64,000 nt of DNA from Eulemur rufifrons (lineage: Eukaryota > Chordata > Mammalia > Primates > Lemuridae). Position 1 is the stretch's first letter. Every line of letters starts with the position of its first letter. The stretch is from assembly GCF_041146395.1 (NCBI RefSeq), contig NC_090989.1, positions 249,540,843-249,604,842 on the forward strand, read 5' to 3'. Positions 22,996 to 35,225 of this stretch are shown here, piece after piece. Under the pieces are notes generated by a model. That model was given only the letters and a program-made list of their open reading frames with translations. It was not told the origin of the DNA and did no database searches. The translations under genes were made by a program, and so were the position numbers.

Positions 22996-24645
22996 TATAC
23001 ATGATCTCTTTGAATACACATTATTCCATTCATGTTTACCATGTGAACATGAGAATTTTATCCTCTTCACTGACTGAAGCCATATTTGTGGGACTGGCCT
23101 ATGGACAGTGGGTTTAAAAAAACATACTTTTTCACTATAGCTGTGAATAACCCAAAGTCAAGAGAAATCTAGGAAGTTTCTTTCCCAGGCATCAGTAGCA
23201 TTCTATTAAAAGAGAAATATTAAGATTACTTTATCAAGAAGCAAGCATTCAACTAAACACAGCTTAAAGAGCAGTATTTCTCAAGTAATAAGAGTATGTA
23301 TATCTTCTGTGATACTTATATTTGTACAAAAATGTGGAACAATTCACACATTCAGCTATTTGAATTTTGTGTCTGTAGAAAACAAAGCCAGAAAAACGTT
23401 GAGACTTTCAAAGTAGGCCACATATGTAAAACAATACGTGGTGAAAGTACCTAGCCTGGCAGATGGCTGAGAGTGAAATTACAAAGTGATGCAGTGAGAC
23501 ATTTGATTAAAAAAAGCAATGATAAGCTGTCAGCTAATGCATTATTAATTGCTCTAAAAACTTCTTCTCACCAAAATATAATAAAAGGCAAAATCTTTTG
23601 CACACAAAAATATGTTAAAGCTCTTTCTTAATCACTCCCAAAGGGGATGATTTTTCCAATATAGTAGGTTAGAAATCTTAAATATTAGACTTTCATAATC
23701 CTTCTACATAATTTTTGTAATTTTTAGACAAAAAAACCATTCTTCCTAACGTATTTGAAAAATGCTTATATAATTAAAAAATAAAGCAACAGGAATTCTC
23801 AACCTAAATTTTCCGTCACCCAAATGGAAAACATTGGTAACAGAAAATAGAATGGGAACTGCCTTCCATCTTTCCATATTGAATTTTTTCAATCAATAAA
23901 TTAGCATTCTAATGATATGCTATTGGTTCCTCTCACAGGTAATTCCTATCCTGAATAGTTCTTTTACTGTTCAAATCTTCATGTATACAAAAACCACCTT
24001 GGCCTCAGTATATTAGCCATGAAACTTTAAAGAAACATACTGCAGGGCATTATGCAAGGCACACATAGATGCCTCTTCCTGATGGCACTCCATAGTCCTG
24101 GTCTCAGATGTGCTCCAGATTCACATACCTCCTTTGAGATTCCAAGTGTTGACAGCTCACAGACCCTGTCCAGTGTGCTTTCCTGCCCTATTCCTCAAAT
24201 CAGCATTGTGGCATAGGTCTGTGCATTTGAAAAATTATTTCTTTCATACCTCAGCCTATTTAGAGAAAATATATTTATGTTTGCCTTGAATTGATCTGAA
24301 AGATTATTTTAAGGGCTTGCTAGCCTCGCTGATGCTAAATTTAAAGAACCTCTTGGTTCCTTTATTTCCTCTGTAATTTCAAGGTGCTTCCCCAGAGGCT
24401 GAGCCTTAATGTTTTACTGTCATCCTCCTCAACCTCTGTTCATTTTTTTTGGTTTTGTTTTTATTTTGATTTTTTTTTAAACCTGATTATTCCTTGAGTA
24501 AAAAGAAAGATCTTGATGGCCTAGTTGCTCATTTTGTTTCCTCCTTTGGGAAGCCTAGGGAGATATTAGCTCAGCAGGTTTGAGATAGCTTCATTGCCTC
24601 AGGAAAGATAAGCGGTATGAGCTTTTCAAAGCCTAAGCTCCTGAA
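22996..24645. other. Unassigned intergenic DNA
   Basis: I see no gene or firm repeat. Poly-T-rich runs occur near 24447-24478. Confidence 0.45.
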
Positions 24646-24647
24646 TA

Positions 24648-24845
24648 TGGTTACCAGATAAAATACAGAATGCCTAGTTAAGTTTTAATTTCAGATAAAC
24701 AATGAGTACTATTTCAGCCTAAGTATGTCCCAAATACGGTATGGGACATACCTAAACTAAAACAAATTTACATGACAACATACTTATATAAAAAAAAAGT
24801 TTATCTGAAATTCAAATTTAACTGCATATTCTGTTCTCTTTTATT
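24648..24845. repeat. Palindromic MITE-like element
   Basis: Inverted arms are visible. 'gttaagttttaatttcagat' (24677-24696, running on to 24700) pairs with 'tctgaaattcaaatttaac' (24804-24822). An inner arm 'gtatgtccc' (24723-24731) pairs with 'gggacatac' (24743-24751). The outer ends 'taccagataaaatacagaat' also fit a short non-autonomous DNA transposon found across mammals (a MER53-like type; the name is from memory). The right arm carries an extra A-rich stretch. Confidence 0.65.
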
Positions 24846-24934
24846 CCCTCCTGAATCTGTCAATCTTACCCTGGTTACTCACTCTTCTCCTCTTCTGGTT
24901 ATTTAGATACTAGTGTCAGGTTTTATTCTGAAAT

Positions 24935-25565
24935 GTCGGTTCTTAGTGCACTCATGGCTGAAGAATGACCAGATGCACCAAAGTAAGGCAAGCACAAAAA
25001 TGAGGTATATTGAGGAGAGAAAGGTGGGATTATAGAGCAAGAGAAAGATACAGGTTTACAGAGCATGACACACATGCCACAGATGACAACTGGACCCATT
25101 GTCACAGCAAAGAAGAGCCAAAGAAGGGCAAAGAGAGAGACAGGTTATGGTCTGCATCTTGTTTTATAGTGCCCAGGTTGGGACCTCTCTAGTGACTCAG
25201 ATGTCATCATGGGACCACTTTGATTGGACTGTTGGGAGTTGCATTACTATGAATGCAGGTTGTTCTAGGTCAATTTCCGGACTCTATGATACCTATGCGG
25301 CTTGGCCCGTGGGCTAGAGAGTCTTCTGCATTCTTCTGCAGCTGGCACACTAACTTATGATTGGCACATTCATAGGTTATTCCCTCCTCCCTCAGGTATG
25401 GCTCAGGGTGGGGAAGGGCCAAGATGAGGGCCTGGGGCCAACGCTTGTCCTTCTTCCCAGGTGGGTCAATTGTACCAAGGCAACAACACCCATGTTTGTT
25501 CCTAGGAGACCCGGAATCCCTTGCTATCTACCTAACACTAGCACAGTAGGTCTGAGATAGCTCCA
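24935..25565 (-). mobile_element. Possible LTR, family unassigned
   Basis: This segment is GC-richer than its surroundings. It opens with a head ('ggctgaagaatgaccagatg', 'caccaaagt') that recurs at 31138, followed by a degraded complement of a polyadenylation signal. It has no coding potential I recognise. Reading it as the 3' end of an LTR in reverse orientation is inference from the repeated head and the spacing of the signal. Confidence 0.35.
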
Positions 25566-25855
25566 TAGAAGTGTCTACTTGAAAAAAAGCTATGCATAAG
25601 AGAGAACTTCTCTCTGTTCTACCTGACAGACATAACCCTGAGAGGGTTTCCTTGCTTTTGATTTTGAAACATACTTGCTTTCTTATATACAATCACAGTT
25701 TTCATCTAACTAAAATACTTTAAAAAGTAAGTTTATATATTTCTGCTGTAAATGTAATTCATGCTCATTCTAAAGAAACCGGAAATTCAGAAATGTGTAA
25801 AGTCAATCACCTTTAGTGCTTCTGCTCAATGATGGTAATAATACTATTAATAGTT
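25566..25855. other. Unassigned intergenic DNA
   Basis: I see nothing recognisable in this stretch. Confidence 0.4.
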
Positions 25856-25859
25856 TATA

Positions 25860-26050
25860 GTTATTTATTTCATGATCTCATTCGATTCTCACAGGCAAAG
25901 CATTCTATAGATTTTATCATATAATCTGCTTTCACTGAGGAAACTGAAGGCCAGAGCATAACTTCTTAAAGACCAGGAAGCTAACAAAGAGCAGAGCAAA
26001 TGTCTAAACCAAGATCTCTTTACCTCTAGAGTCCTATTCTCTGTGCTCCC
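25860..26050 (-). repeat. MIR SINE, reverse orientation
   Basis: 'catgatctcattcgattctc', 'ctgaggaaactgaaggcc' and the following 'gcagagcaaatgtc' match the complement of MIR. Confidence 0.65.
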
Positions 26051-26404
26051 TCCATGCTGTTAACATGTTGCTATATTGCATCATAGGTTGCTTTTCAAGG
26101 GCTATTTTGCATATTATTCATTGTAATGAATATGCATTTTCCAAAACAGAGGACTTTTTTTTTAAACATTTATTTAAGGACGTATAATTTTACATACAGT
26201 AAAATGCCCAGCTTGTCATGCAACTTTATTTGATTTCCCTTGGCCACCTTGGCTTCTCCCACTCAGTGTGGTTAATGTGCAGATTTTGTTTTCCACAAAT
26301 AAGTTATAATCTCCTACAAGACACCATATGATGCTATAATCCCCCATGTATGCATACACAGAGCTGAGCACAAAGCAAGAGTCCTATTATTCTAACAGCC
26401 TCTA

Positions 26405-26520
26405 ATTAGGTGCCTATTTTGTTAGAGGCTCTCCACACACATTATCTGTAATCTTCACAACACCCCTGCAAGGTAAATATTATGAGGAAGAAATTGAGAT
26501 TCAGAGAGGCTAACTAGCAC
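26405..26520 (-). repeat. MIR SINE fragment, reverse orientation
   Basis: 'acacattatctgtaatcttc', 'acaacacccctgcaaggtaa' and 'aaattgagattcagagaggc' are typical of complement MIR. Confidence 0.65.
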
Positions 26521-27455
26521 CCTCAGGACACATAGTACTTTTGCAGAAATGAGAAAAAAATCTTCCCTACTTGTAGGTAGAAGCAGTCCTGAAAGTCCCT
26601 TGTCAAGATCACTGAATGAATCCTCATTGGCTCAGAGAACTTGGGAAGTGCACAACCTACACAATCATAGACAACAGCTCTCTTCAATATAACACAGTTA
26701 GTAAACAGCAAGTGAGCTTTAAAGTCAAGCTGTCTAACACCAAGTATGTATCCACTCTTTGCATCTCTGAATCTATACTGTCTCTAAATCTCTGGTTCCT
26801 TATATCATTGGAGCTACTATATCAACTTTTCTCCTACAAATCTCCTACAATTCCCCAACTGCTATTCCATACTCAATGACAACACTCACATCCGCTACAT
26901 CTTCACTCTTCTGCCCCTGAGTAATACCATGCCTCATGCTTCAGGGGGGAAAATATATTTGTATCAGAGGTACTTATATTAAATAGCAATCAAGCCTATT
27001 AGTCTCTTATTGGAAGTGTGGAGTTAACTTGTTTCAAGTAATGAGGAAGGTATAAAAAGCTGGGAAATTTTAATTCTTGACATATACCTTCATATTTTAA
27101 TTGTTCTCAAGGGTTTTTCCATTTAAGGGACTCATATTAAACCCATATCAAATAAAAGAGACTTGTGTAAATGGAAGAGTCACTATCTTCAGGCTAGGCC
27201 ATAGCCAGGCCTGCCTGAGGAATTCTTGAGTGAGTTGAATTGTGCGTCAGGAAACGAACAACTGGCTAACTATAAAACTAATTATGGTAGTGAAGAAGGC
27301 CCTTCAGCAGAGATATTCTGCTCCCCTTAGACTTTCATTTAAAATGGTGTAACAAGCAGCTCTCTCAATGTCATGGGCTCTCTTAACATGGTAGATTCTG
27401 TTCTCATGGTAAGTTCTCAAACATTAGCTATGTCTTCATGGGGAACTAATTGCTA
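26521..27455. other. Unassigned intergenic DNA
   Basis: No gene or firm repeat is seen. Open frames of 60-90 codons lack motifs. Confidence 0.4.
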
Positions 27456-27457
27456 TA

Positions 27458-29255
27458 AAGAAAACAAAAATATTTAGGAATATATTTAACCAAGGAGATG
27501 AAAGACCTTTACAAGGAAAACTATGAAACACTGATGAAAGAAATTGTAGATGACACAAACAAATGAAAAAACATCCCATGAGCATGGATTGGTACAATCA
27601 ATATCATTAAAATGCCCATTCTGCCCAAAGTGATTTACACATTCAATGCAATTTCCATCAAAATACCAGATCTTACTTTAATCGGATCTATATTCTTCTA
27701 GATGTAGAAAAAATAATGCTACACTTCACCTGGAACCAAAAAAGAGCACAAATAGCCAAAATAATCTTAAGCAAAAAGAACAAATCTGAAGACATCACAT
27801 TACCTGACTTCAAACTGTACTACAAGGCAATAGTAACCAAAACAGCATGGTACTGGTATAAAGATAAAGATATAGACCAAAGGAATAGAATAGAGAACCC
27901 AGAAATAAAACCATATAGCTAAGAACAGCTGATCTTCCACAAAGCAGACAAAAACATACACTGGGGAAAGCAAACCCTATTCAATAATTGGTGCTCGGAA
28001 AATTGAATAGTCACACGCACAATAATGAATCAGGACCCATATTTCTTACAATATACAAAAATTAATTCAAGATGGATAAAATACTTAAAAGTATGGCATG
28101 AAGCCACAAAAATTCTAGAAGAAAATGTAGGAAAAACTCTTCTAGACATAGGCCTAGACACAGGATTTATGACTAAGACCCCAAAGGCAAATATAGCAGC
28201 AACAAAAATAAATAAATGGGACTTAATTAAACTAAAAAGCTTCTGCACAGCAAAGGAAATAATAAACACAGTAAACAGACAACCTACAAAATGGAAGAAA
28301 ATATTCACAAACTATATATCCAACAAAGGACTAATAACCAGAATCTACAAAGAACTCAAACAAATCATCAAGAAAAATCAATCTAAACAACTCCATTAAA
28401 AAGTGGGCAAATGACATGAAGAGAAGTTTTTCAAAAGAAGATACACAAATGGCAAAAAAATATATGAAAAAATGTTCAATATCACTAATCATCATGGAAA
28501 TGCAAATTAAAACCACAATGTGATATCACCTTACCACTGTCACAATGGCCATTATTAAAAAGTCAGAAAACAACAGATGCCAGCATGGATGCAGAGAGAA
28601 AAGTAAGCTTATACACTGTTGATGGAACTGTACACTACCACAACCTCTATGGAAACAGTATGGAGATTCCTCAAAGAAATAAAAGTAGACCTATCATTTG
28701 ATCCAATAATTCCACTACTGGTTATCTACCCAAAGGAAAGGAAGTCATTTTATCAAAAAGACACCTGCACTTGAATGTTTATTGCAGCATAATTCACAAT
28801 CACAAAGATGTGGAATCAACCTAAGTGCCCATCAATTCATGAACGGATAAAGAAAATGTAGTGTGTGTGTGTACATATATATACACACACAATGGAGTAC
28901 TATTCAACCATCACAAAAGCATGAAATAATGTCATTCATAGCAACTTGGATTGAACTGGGGACCATTATCCTAAGTGAAATATCTCAGGAATAGAAAAAC
29001 AAATACCATATGTTCTCACTAATAAGTGGGAGCTAAACGATGGGTGCACATGGGCACACAGATGTAAAAGACATCAGAAACCAAAAAAGGGGAGCATGGG
29101 AGCAGGGTGACAGATAAAAACTTACCTATAAGGTACAATGAGCACTGTCCTGGTGCAAGGCACACTGAAAGCTCTGACTTCAGCATTAGTGTATCCATAT
29201 AACAAAAACATGTGTACCCCCTTAATATATTGAAATAATAATTTAAAAAACCTTA
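27458..29255 (+). mobile_element. L1, 3' third (ORF2 C-terminal part and 3'UTR)
   Basis: This 5'-truncated L1 starts inside ORF2 at the '[14 protein letters not shown]' region. It holds the '[14 protein letters not shown]' block (about 27718-27760), '[20 protein letters not shown]' (about 27802-27860) and '[13 protein letters not shown]' (about 28217-28255). The Cys-rich 'LIHC..NCTLPQPLWK' region (about 28608-28655) and a 3'UTR follow. The 3'UTR has 'gagcactgtcctggtgcaag' and 'catgtgtacccccttaa'. It is intermediate in decay between the young L1 and the old ones. A (TG)/(TA) microsatellite at 28860-28890 interrupts the ORF2 end. Confidence 0.9.
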
Positions 29256-30940
29256 GAAGTCATATCCACCTGTGCCATCATTTACCCTTGATCTTGCATT
29301 TCTATACAAATCCTTTGCATAGCTTGTTTGCTGGTAAGGTAGTAAAATATATTAATAGACTCAGCCAAGATCCCATTGTTAGTCTCACCAGTACTCAAAT
29401 CTGATCCAGCCTTTGGTCTTACCTATCACACAATATTTTATTTTATTTATCAAGCTTATTCTAATTCTGTTTGTTTATTCATATTAAGTTTGCTAAAAAT
29501 GATGCCAAATATATTTATGATACAGGTAATAAAATATACATATAGAAGTATAGCCTTTTAGAGTTAGAAGGGACTTTTTACAGAATCTGGGAAATTTCTA
29601 AAATAGATAATCATTGCTATTGTTAGGATGTATGGGGCCCTGAGCAAATATTTTTTTTGTGGGGCTCCTGTTTATATAAATAATTTGATTATAAATTTAT
29701 TAGAAAACTCACGTATGCCTGTTAAACATAGTAATTTATTTATGATCATGTAGAACAGTGGGCAGAGAACAGTTACTTACACATTTATTTATTGTCCAGT
29801 CAGTGGACGTGAAGATTCTTCATAGTACCCAAATATCATCTCTTCCTCTTCAAGCCCATAAATTCTTTCTTTATGTTCTGCATTATGAAATATGCTATCT
29901 CTAATCATTAATTTCGCACATCTCAACTTTAGAAAAACATAGAACACTGTTATTATCCACAGTGCCATGCCTTTATAAAATCTGATTGTATTGAAATAAT
30001 ATGAAGCTTCTTGTTACTGCAGTTCTCTAATACTATTTATTTAATGCTAATTACATCATTTCTTATAATGCTGTAGTATCCATTGTGCTATCCATGAATA
30101 CTGACTTCTACTGACTCTCTTAAAAGTTATTACTGTGAATTGTTGACAGTGACCACAAATGCAAGGTTTATCCCATTAAACAAACAAAAAAAATAAATGA
30201 TAATTCATTTCTGGTAATGTTAAACTTACCATTCAGAATTTTATACGATATAACATAGAATAACACATCTTTCAACAATACTTTCTCTTGAACTCTAGGT
30301 CTTAATCACTGATTTCTTAAAAGGTAATGTATTTCAGTGTTGACCAGACATTTGCTTTCCACACATAGCCAACAATACAAAGGATAGACAAGAGACCCAG
30401 GAGCAAGAAATAAGTAGTTTCATTCCATAAGGAATGTCTGTTTTTAATTTACATGGCTTAAGAATGACCTGAGAAAGCACAATATCACTGCATTGATTGG
30501 ATGCAAAAGAGGACAGCAACTGGAAGGTCTTACTGTGTTTGAGGAGCAAAAGTCTTGAAAGTCCTTAGAAGAGATAGGCTCTGCCACTACCAGAGGAATT
30601 GACACAGAGACTATGTAGGGCATAAGGTGACCACCATGAATTCCAGTAACAGAGGGTACACAGAGTAAAGAATGCCTGCTACTAGCCCTGCTGCTCTCAG
30701 TGCTATGTACTAGAGGCTAAATCAAGGCTGGAACATAGATGAATGAGAAGTTACACATGTTGCCACATACATGGCTTAAGCCCAAGGTTTCATAGTAGAC
30801 CATTGGTAATTTAGAGACTGACTTCATCCTGTGTCTAACATGAGTGAGAATCAGTATGTCAGTATCATTCAGAAAGTACATGCTGGCTAATAGGGGCAAT
30901 CAACTTGCCAGGCCTGACCTCAAACACAGGACATTTAGGA
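29256..30940. other. Unassigned AT-rich intergenic DNA
   Basis: No gene, RNA gene or firm repeat is recognised. Confidence 0.4.
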
Positions 30941-31124
30941 AACTACATATGTGTTGGCCCTGGAGCTCACTGAGCATCTGTTTGACTCTTCCATGGAGGT
31001 AGAGTTCAGAGAACAACCAGAAGTAGATTGGAGAGTGGAGCCCACACAGCTCCTAGAACTGGTTTGCAGAAACCTGCTGGACACTGCTGGACAAAAATGT
31101 CAGGGTGGCAGTCTGCCCTCAATT

Positions 31125-31400
31125 CTTGATGTTCTCTTGGCTGAAGAATGCCCAGATACACCAAAGTGTCAAGTCCAGACTATTGTCTTAGAAAAATCAC
31201 CAGCAGGGCCAATATGATGGAGTAACCCCAGGCAGAAAGCAGTTTCACACGACCAACTCTTTATTGTAAGCAAAACGGGTCTTAGTGAGTGGAGGGAGAC
31301 AAACTGACTCACTGACCCACTCTTTGACTGATTGACTAACTCCCTCGATAATCTCAGGCAACTGAGGGAAGATTTAACCTTTTCAAGAAAAGTGCTCCAA
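31125..31400 (-). mobile_element. Possible LTR piece related to 24935-25565
   Basis: The head 'ggctgaagaatgcccagata' then 'caccaaagtgtcaag' matches the head at 24950 with few differences. About 110 bases on lies 'ctctttattg', the complement of a CAATAAA signal. I infer the 3' end of an LTR in reverse orientation. The limits are uncertain. Confidence 0.33.
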
Positions 31401-31574
31401 AGTGAAGTTTCCTCTGGATGCTTGGCTGGATCTAAAGGTGATACTGTAGATATTTAATAACGAAACAGTGCTTAGATGATATATTCAATATCCCTCAAAA
31501 GTCTCCAAAAGAACTAATTCTATATCTCAGGTCTTCTGACATAAAGAGCTCTGATCTTGGTGATGTTTATTCCA

Positions 31575-31990
31575 CAGAATTCCAGGACTTGAAGGGAATC
31601 TAGAGTTTGTCGATACAAAAAATTTATTTCCACTTGTACCATCCCTTTAAGCAGTTTTCTATCTCTATATGTATCTTCTTTCTACATTTCTAGTGACGGG
31701 AGTCTTACCACCTCCCAATACAGCACACTTGCTCTCCAAAGAGTCTGTCAGAAATGGTGCTATAAGAGATCTGAGTTCCCATGGCTCACACTTTGCAAAT
31801 ACATAGCATGGAGCTGAAATATTCTTCAATGTGATGTTTCTTCCAATACATGAGAACACGAGTATTTTTAGTCTCGCTTTTCCTCAATTAAACACCATGT
31901 TGTGTTAGTGATAGATGGCGTGCTTTTGAGTCCTCTCAGCATTCTGATTGTTCTACTTTGTAAGTACTGTACTCCTGTAAAATATGAGCA
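31575..31990 (+). repeat. Ancient interspersed repeat, possibly L3/CR1-related
   Basis: 'aggacttgaagggaatctag', 'ctacatttctagtgacggga' and 'gtcttaccacctccca' then 'ttgttctactttgtaagta' recall an old amniote repeat. I cannot confirm the family name from sequence alone. Confidence 0.35.
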
Positions 31991-32980
31991 GGCCTATTGC
32001 TTTAGATCTGAAGCTTTCATTTTCAGATATATTTATCAGGATTTTCTTATTACGAAGTTTGCATTATTTCATTAGACACCATATTTTGCCATAGTTAAAC
32101 CTCTGGAAATACTTAGGGTTTAATTTCTCACAATAGATTGTCATTATTTTCTAGATGGCATATTAGTGATACAGAACTATGAGTCTCTGAAAAACTTCAT
32201 AGAAAAACTGATAAAGAAACAAACATTTAAGTTTGTTCTAGGTCTAAAAGAAATATTTACTCAACATTATGTAGGAACTATATAGGCAACCAAATGAACA
32301 TAGAGTGACATTGACAGAGAATAAGGAAAAAAGCCTGCTCACTTTATGTCCTGATTATATCACATAAAAAAGACTCTAAGAACTAGTACCCTTGTAAGCC
32401 AGTTATATAAACAATATTTAAGGTTATAAAACTGAATTTTGTCAAGCAGCATTTGAAACAATTATAAAATGAGCACATATGGCTTCTCTTATGTCATTTT
32501 CTTTCTAGCAGCTGCGAACAAAATCCTAAGAGAGTTCACTCCAGGCAAATATGCCTTAATAAGGAAATCAGCCTCAATATAGCCACATTTCTCTCTGGAG
32601 GTCATAGAAAAGTTGATTGCCAGGTTATAGGCTTCATGTAGTTCAGTTCCTTTTCTACTTTTTTTCCAACCAATGAGTCCTGGGCACAGGAAGATAAAAA
32701 GTGAAGAATACTCTTTGTTATGATCCTAACAGGCTTGGTCCATCAAAAAGAGCATAAAAATTAAGACAAAATTAAATATTCTATACCAAGTTTTTAAAGT
32801 AAGTTACAAAAATTCCAAGATCATGTTGAGCTCTATCCAGTGGAAGTTTTAATAGGCTGAACTCTTTCTGACTCACAAATTTGAGTCAACAAAAGAAAAA
32901 TGATTTTAATTTGAAGAGGGTGGACAACATTATCTTGCCTAGTTTCTGTAATAAGACATGAATTGCTGAAAAATAATTAT
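31991..32980. other. Unassigned intergenic DNA
   Basis: I see nothing recognisable in this stretch. Confidence 0.4.
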
Positions 32981-32984
32981 GACT

Positions 32985-33062
32985 ATAGTACCTTGAATCA
33001 GTTTCCCTGGCTTCTAATTCTCCTGTGTAATAGCTGTATAACTTTAAGCAAGTAACATGAAA
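32985..33062 (+). repeat. MIR SINE fragment
   Basis: 'tccctggcttctaattctcc', 'tgtgtaatagctgtataact' and 'ttaagcaagtaac' match the MIR core in forward orientation. Confidence 0.5.
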
Positions 33063-33194
33063 ATGTTTAGATCCATCTAATAATAGTTATTTGTAATATA
33101 TTTTACAGTTCAGGAGATGCTGTCACATCTGTTATTTTATTTGTCCTCATAGTAACTGTCTTGGAATGATAGGGTGCTTATTCTTTCTTCCGTT

Positions 33195-33285
33195 ATTGAG
33201 AACTTACTTTATGTCTGGGCATAATGCATTGATAAAGATGGACAAGGTCTGTACTTTCACAGAGATGTAATTCTATCAAAGAAAA
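33195..33285 (-). repeat. L2 fragment, reverse orientation
   Basis: 'gagaacttactttatgtctg' then 'ggcataatgcattgataaag' is a degraded complement of the L2 3' region. Confidence 0.4.
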
Positions 33286-33434
33286 ACAGACAATATCAAG
33301 TAATTGTCTTATGACAATGTAAGACAATTTCAGATAGCAAATATAAAGCAGCAAATAAGGTTGAGGCTAAGTCAGGTTTATTTAGGGTGACCAGTAAAGA
33401 CCTCCCCTGTGAAAAGGTACTATTTAAGATAATA

Positions 33435-33726
33435 TTTTTTTTTTTTTTTGAGACAGCATTTTGCTCTCTCTCACCAGCTTGCATACAATGGCACCATCAT
33501 ATTAGTAGCTCACTGCAACTCCAAACTCCTGGGATTGGGCAATCCTCCTGCCTTTCAGCCTCCCGAGTAGCTGGGACTATAGGCACATCCCACCACACCC
33601 AGCTAATTTTTCTATTTTTTGTAGAGATGGGGAATCTTGCTCTTGTTCAGGCTGGTCTTGAACTCCTGGCCTCGAGTCATCCTCCCAAAGTGCTAAGACA
33701 ACAGGCATGAGCCACTGCAGTGGGCC
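33435..33726 (-). mobile_element. Alu SINE, reverse orientation
   Basis: This is a full-length Alu on the minus strand: T run (33435-33449), 'gagacagcattttgctc', 'agcctcccgagtagctggga', 'gtagagatggggaatcttgc', 'ggctggtcttgaactcctgg' and a closing 'gccactgcagtgggcc'. Imperfect target duplications 'taagataatat' (33425) and 'taagatgatcat' (33727) flank it. The 'tcttgctcttgttcaggctgg' block is the strepsirrhine-like arm. Confidence 0.93.
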
Positions 33727-34970
33727 TAAGATGATCATTTGAATGGAGAGAGCAAGTCATCCAGAAGATCAGGGTGGGTGAGGGGCAAAGGGATTCTCCC
33801 AAGTAAAAGCCCTAAGGAATAAAGCATTAGGTAGATTTCACTAACAAGCAAAAGTCAGCCAAAGGGTAGTAAGGACTGGGAGGATGGAGAGAGAAGAGGT
33901 CAGGGAGATGGGCAGGGCCAGGATCCTTCTGCAGCTGTGGAAAGCAGGTTCTTAATCAGTAAGAGACCTTTTCAAGGTCACTCAAGAGCCAAGGCTAAAG
34001 TCTAGATATTCTCACTACAAATATATTACTCTTTTCCTTTAAAAAGTGCCTTGCTTGGTAAACCAGACTGCTAAATAGAACCCCCCCCACCCCACCCCAA
34101 AAAAGGCCTTGTTGATTTTATAATGTCTTTGTGGAAAAATGTTTATGTCTTCCTATAAACTGGTAATCTTATTATCACTGTGAAAAATTATTTGGCTCTT
34201 CAAATATACTTAGCTAAGCACTATACTTTTAAAAATATTTTTTAAAATTACTTGTTATACCATTAACACTGAGAAGAGTATAATTATTTCATTTTTTAAA
34301 TGATAAAACTTCGAGTTAAAGCTATTTGGAAACCTACATAAAAGAAACACATCTCATAACTGGTGAGCCTAACTTGGTATGAAGTTTCTTATACTTATGT
34401 TACAATTATGGGTGTTTTTATGTAAGTCATCACAAATGTTTGTGGAGAGATAGGAGACTGTAAATTCCTTCAGTTCATAAGACATCACCCAGACACACCT
34501 TAGGAAATATCCCGCTTCAGTGTTGAAAGCTTGCAGTGGTAGAATTTTTACGATTCTGATAAAGTTTATCTTAGAAAGCTCACAATATATGCAGTATGTG
34601 TCAAAGCCATGATTAACACAAAGGTTGCTAGGCAGTGATTTTACTACAAATAGGTCTGTGTTTATCTCAGTTGACATTAAAAATGGGTAGGCAGGTATTT
34701 TATTCTTTAAGCTTGAACAAATGTGTTAAAAAATGTTTCAGATGGCTGAGCTTATCTGTATAAGATTGTTGGAAGTATGTGTATGATGGATGGGGTGGGT
34801 GGTGGGGGATAGATACAACAGTGGTAAGGTTTATCTTGTACTGAGTAGCTGAAATTAATTTACAGCAACCACTAATAAGGATATTTTCTTATTCTCTGTT
34901 GTAGAATTAGATGTAAATTCATGAGGCAAACAAGAACATTCTACTGCTTTCATATTTTACATCATAATGA
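33727..34970. other. Unassigned intergenic DNA with a C-rich run
   Basis: No gene is seen. A short C-rich run lies at 34081-34098. A weak MIR-like complement ('caaggtcactcaagagccaa') lies near 33973. Confidence 0.4.
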
Positions 34971-34975
34971 TTATA

Positions 34976-35225
34976 ATTATAGACCCTGGAATCAGTCTAT
35001 TTGGGTTCAAATTCTAGTTCTCCTATATAATAGCTGCATAACTTTAGGCAAATTACCAAACTACCATGTGCTTTGGTTTTCTCTTCTTTAATTGAAAATG
35101 GTAATAGTGCCTAGTTTATTACAGTACTCATAACCATAAATAATATTACAAATGTAAAACATATCTAACAATGTCTGATACATAGCCATGGATTTACTCC
35201 ATAAATGTTAGCTGTTGTTATAAGC
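34976..35225 (+). repeat. MIR SINE
   Basis: This is a near-complete MIR in forward orientation: 'accctggaatcagtctattt', 'gggttcaaattctagttctc', 'ctttaggcaaattacc', and an end with 'ctccataaatgttagctgtt'. Confidence 0.78.
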
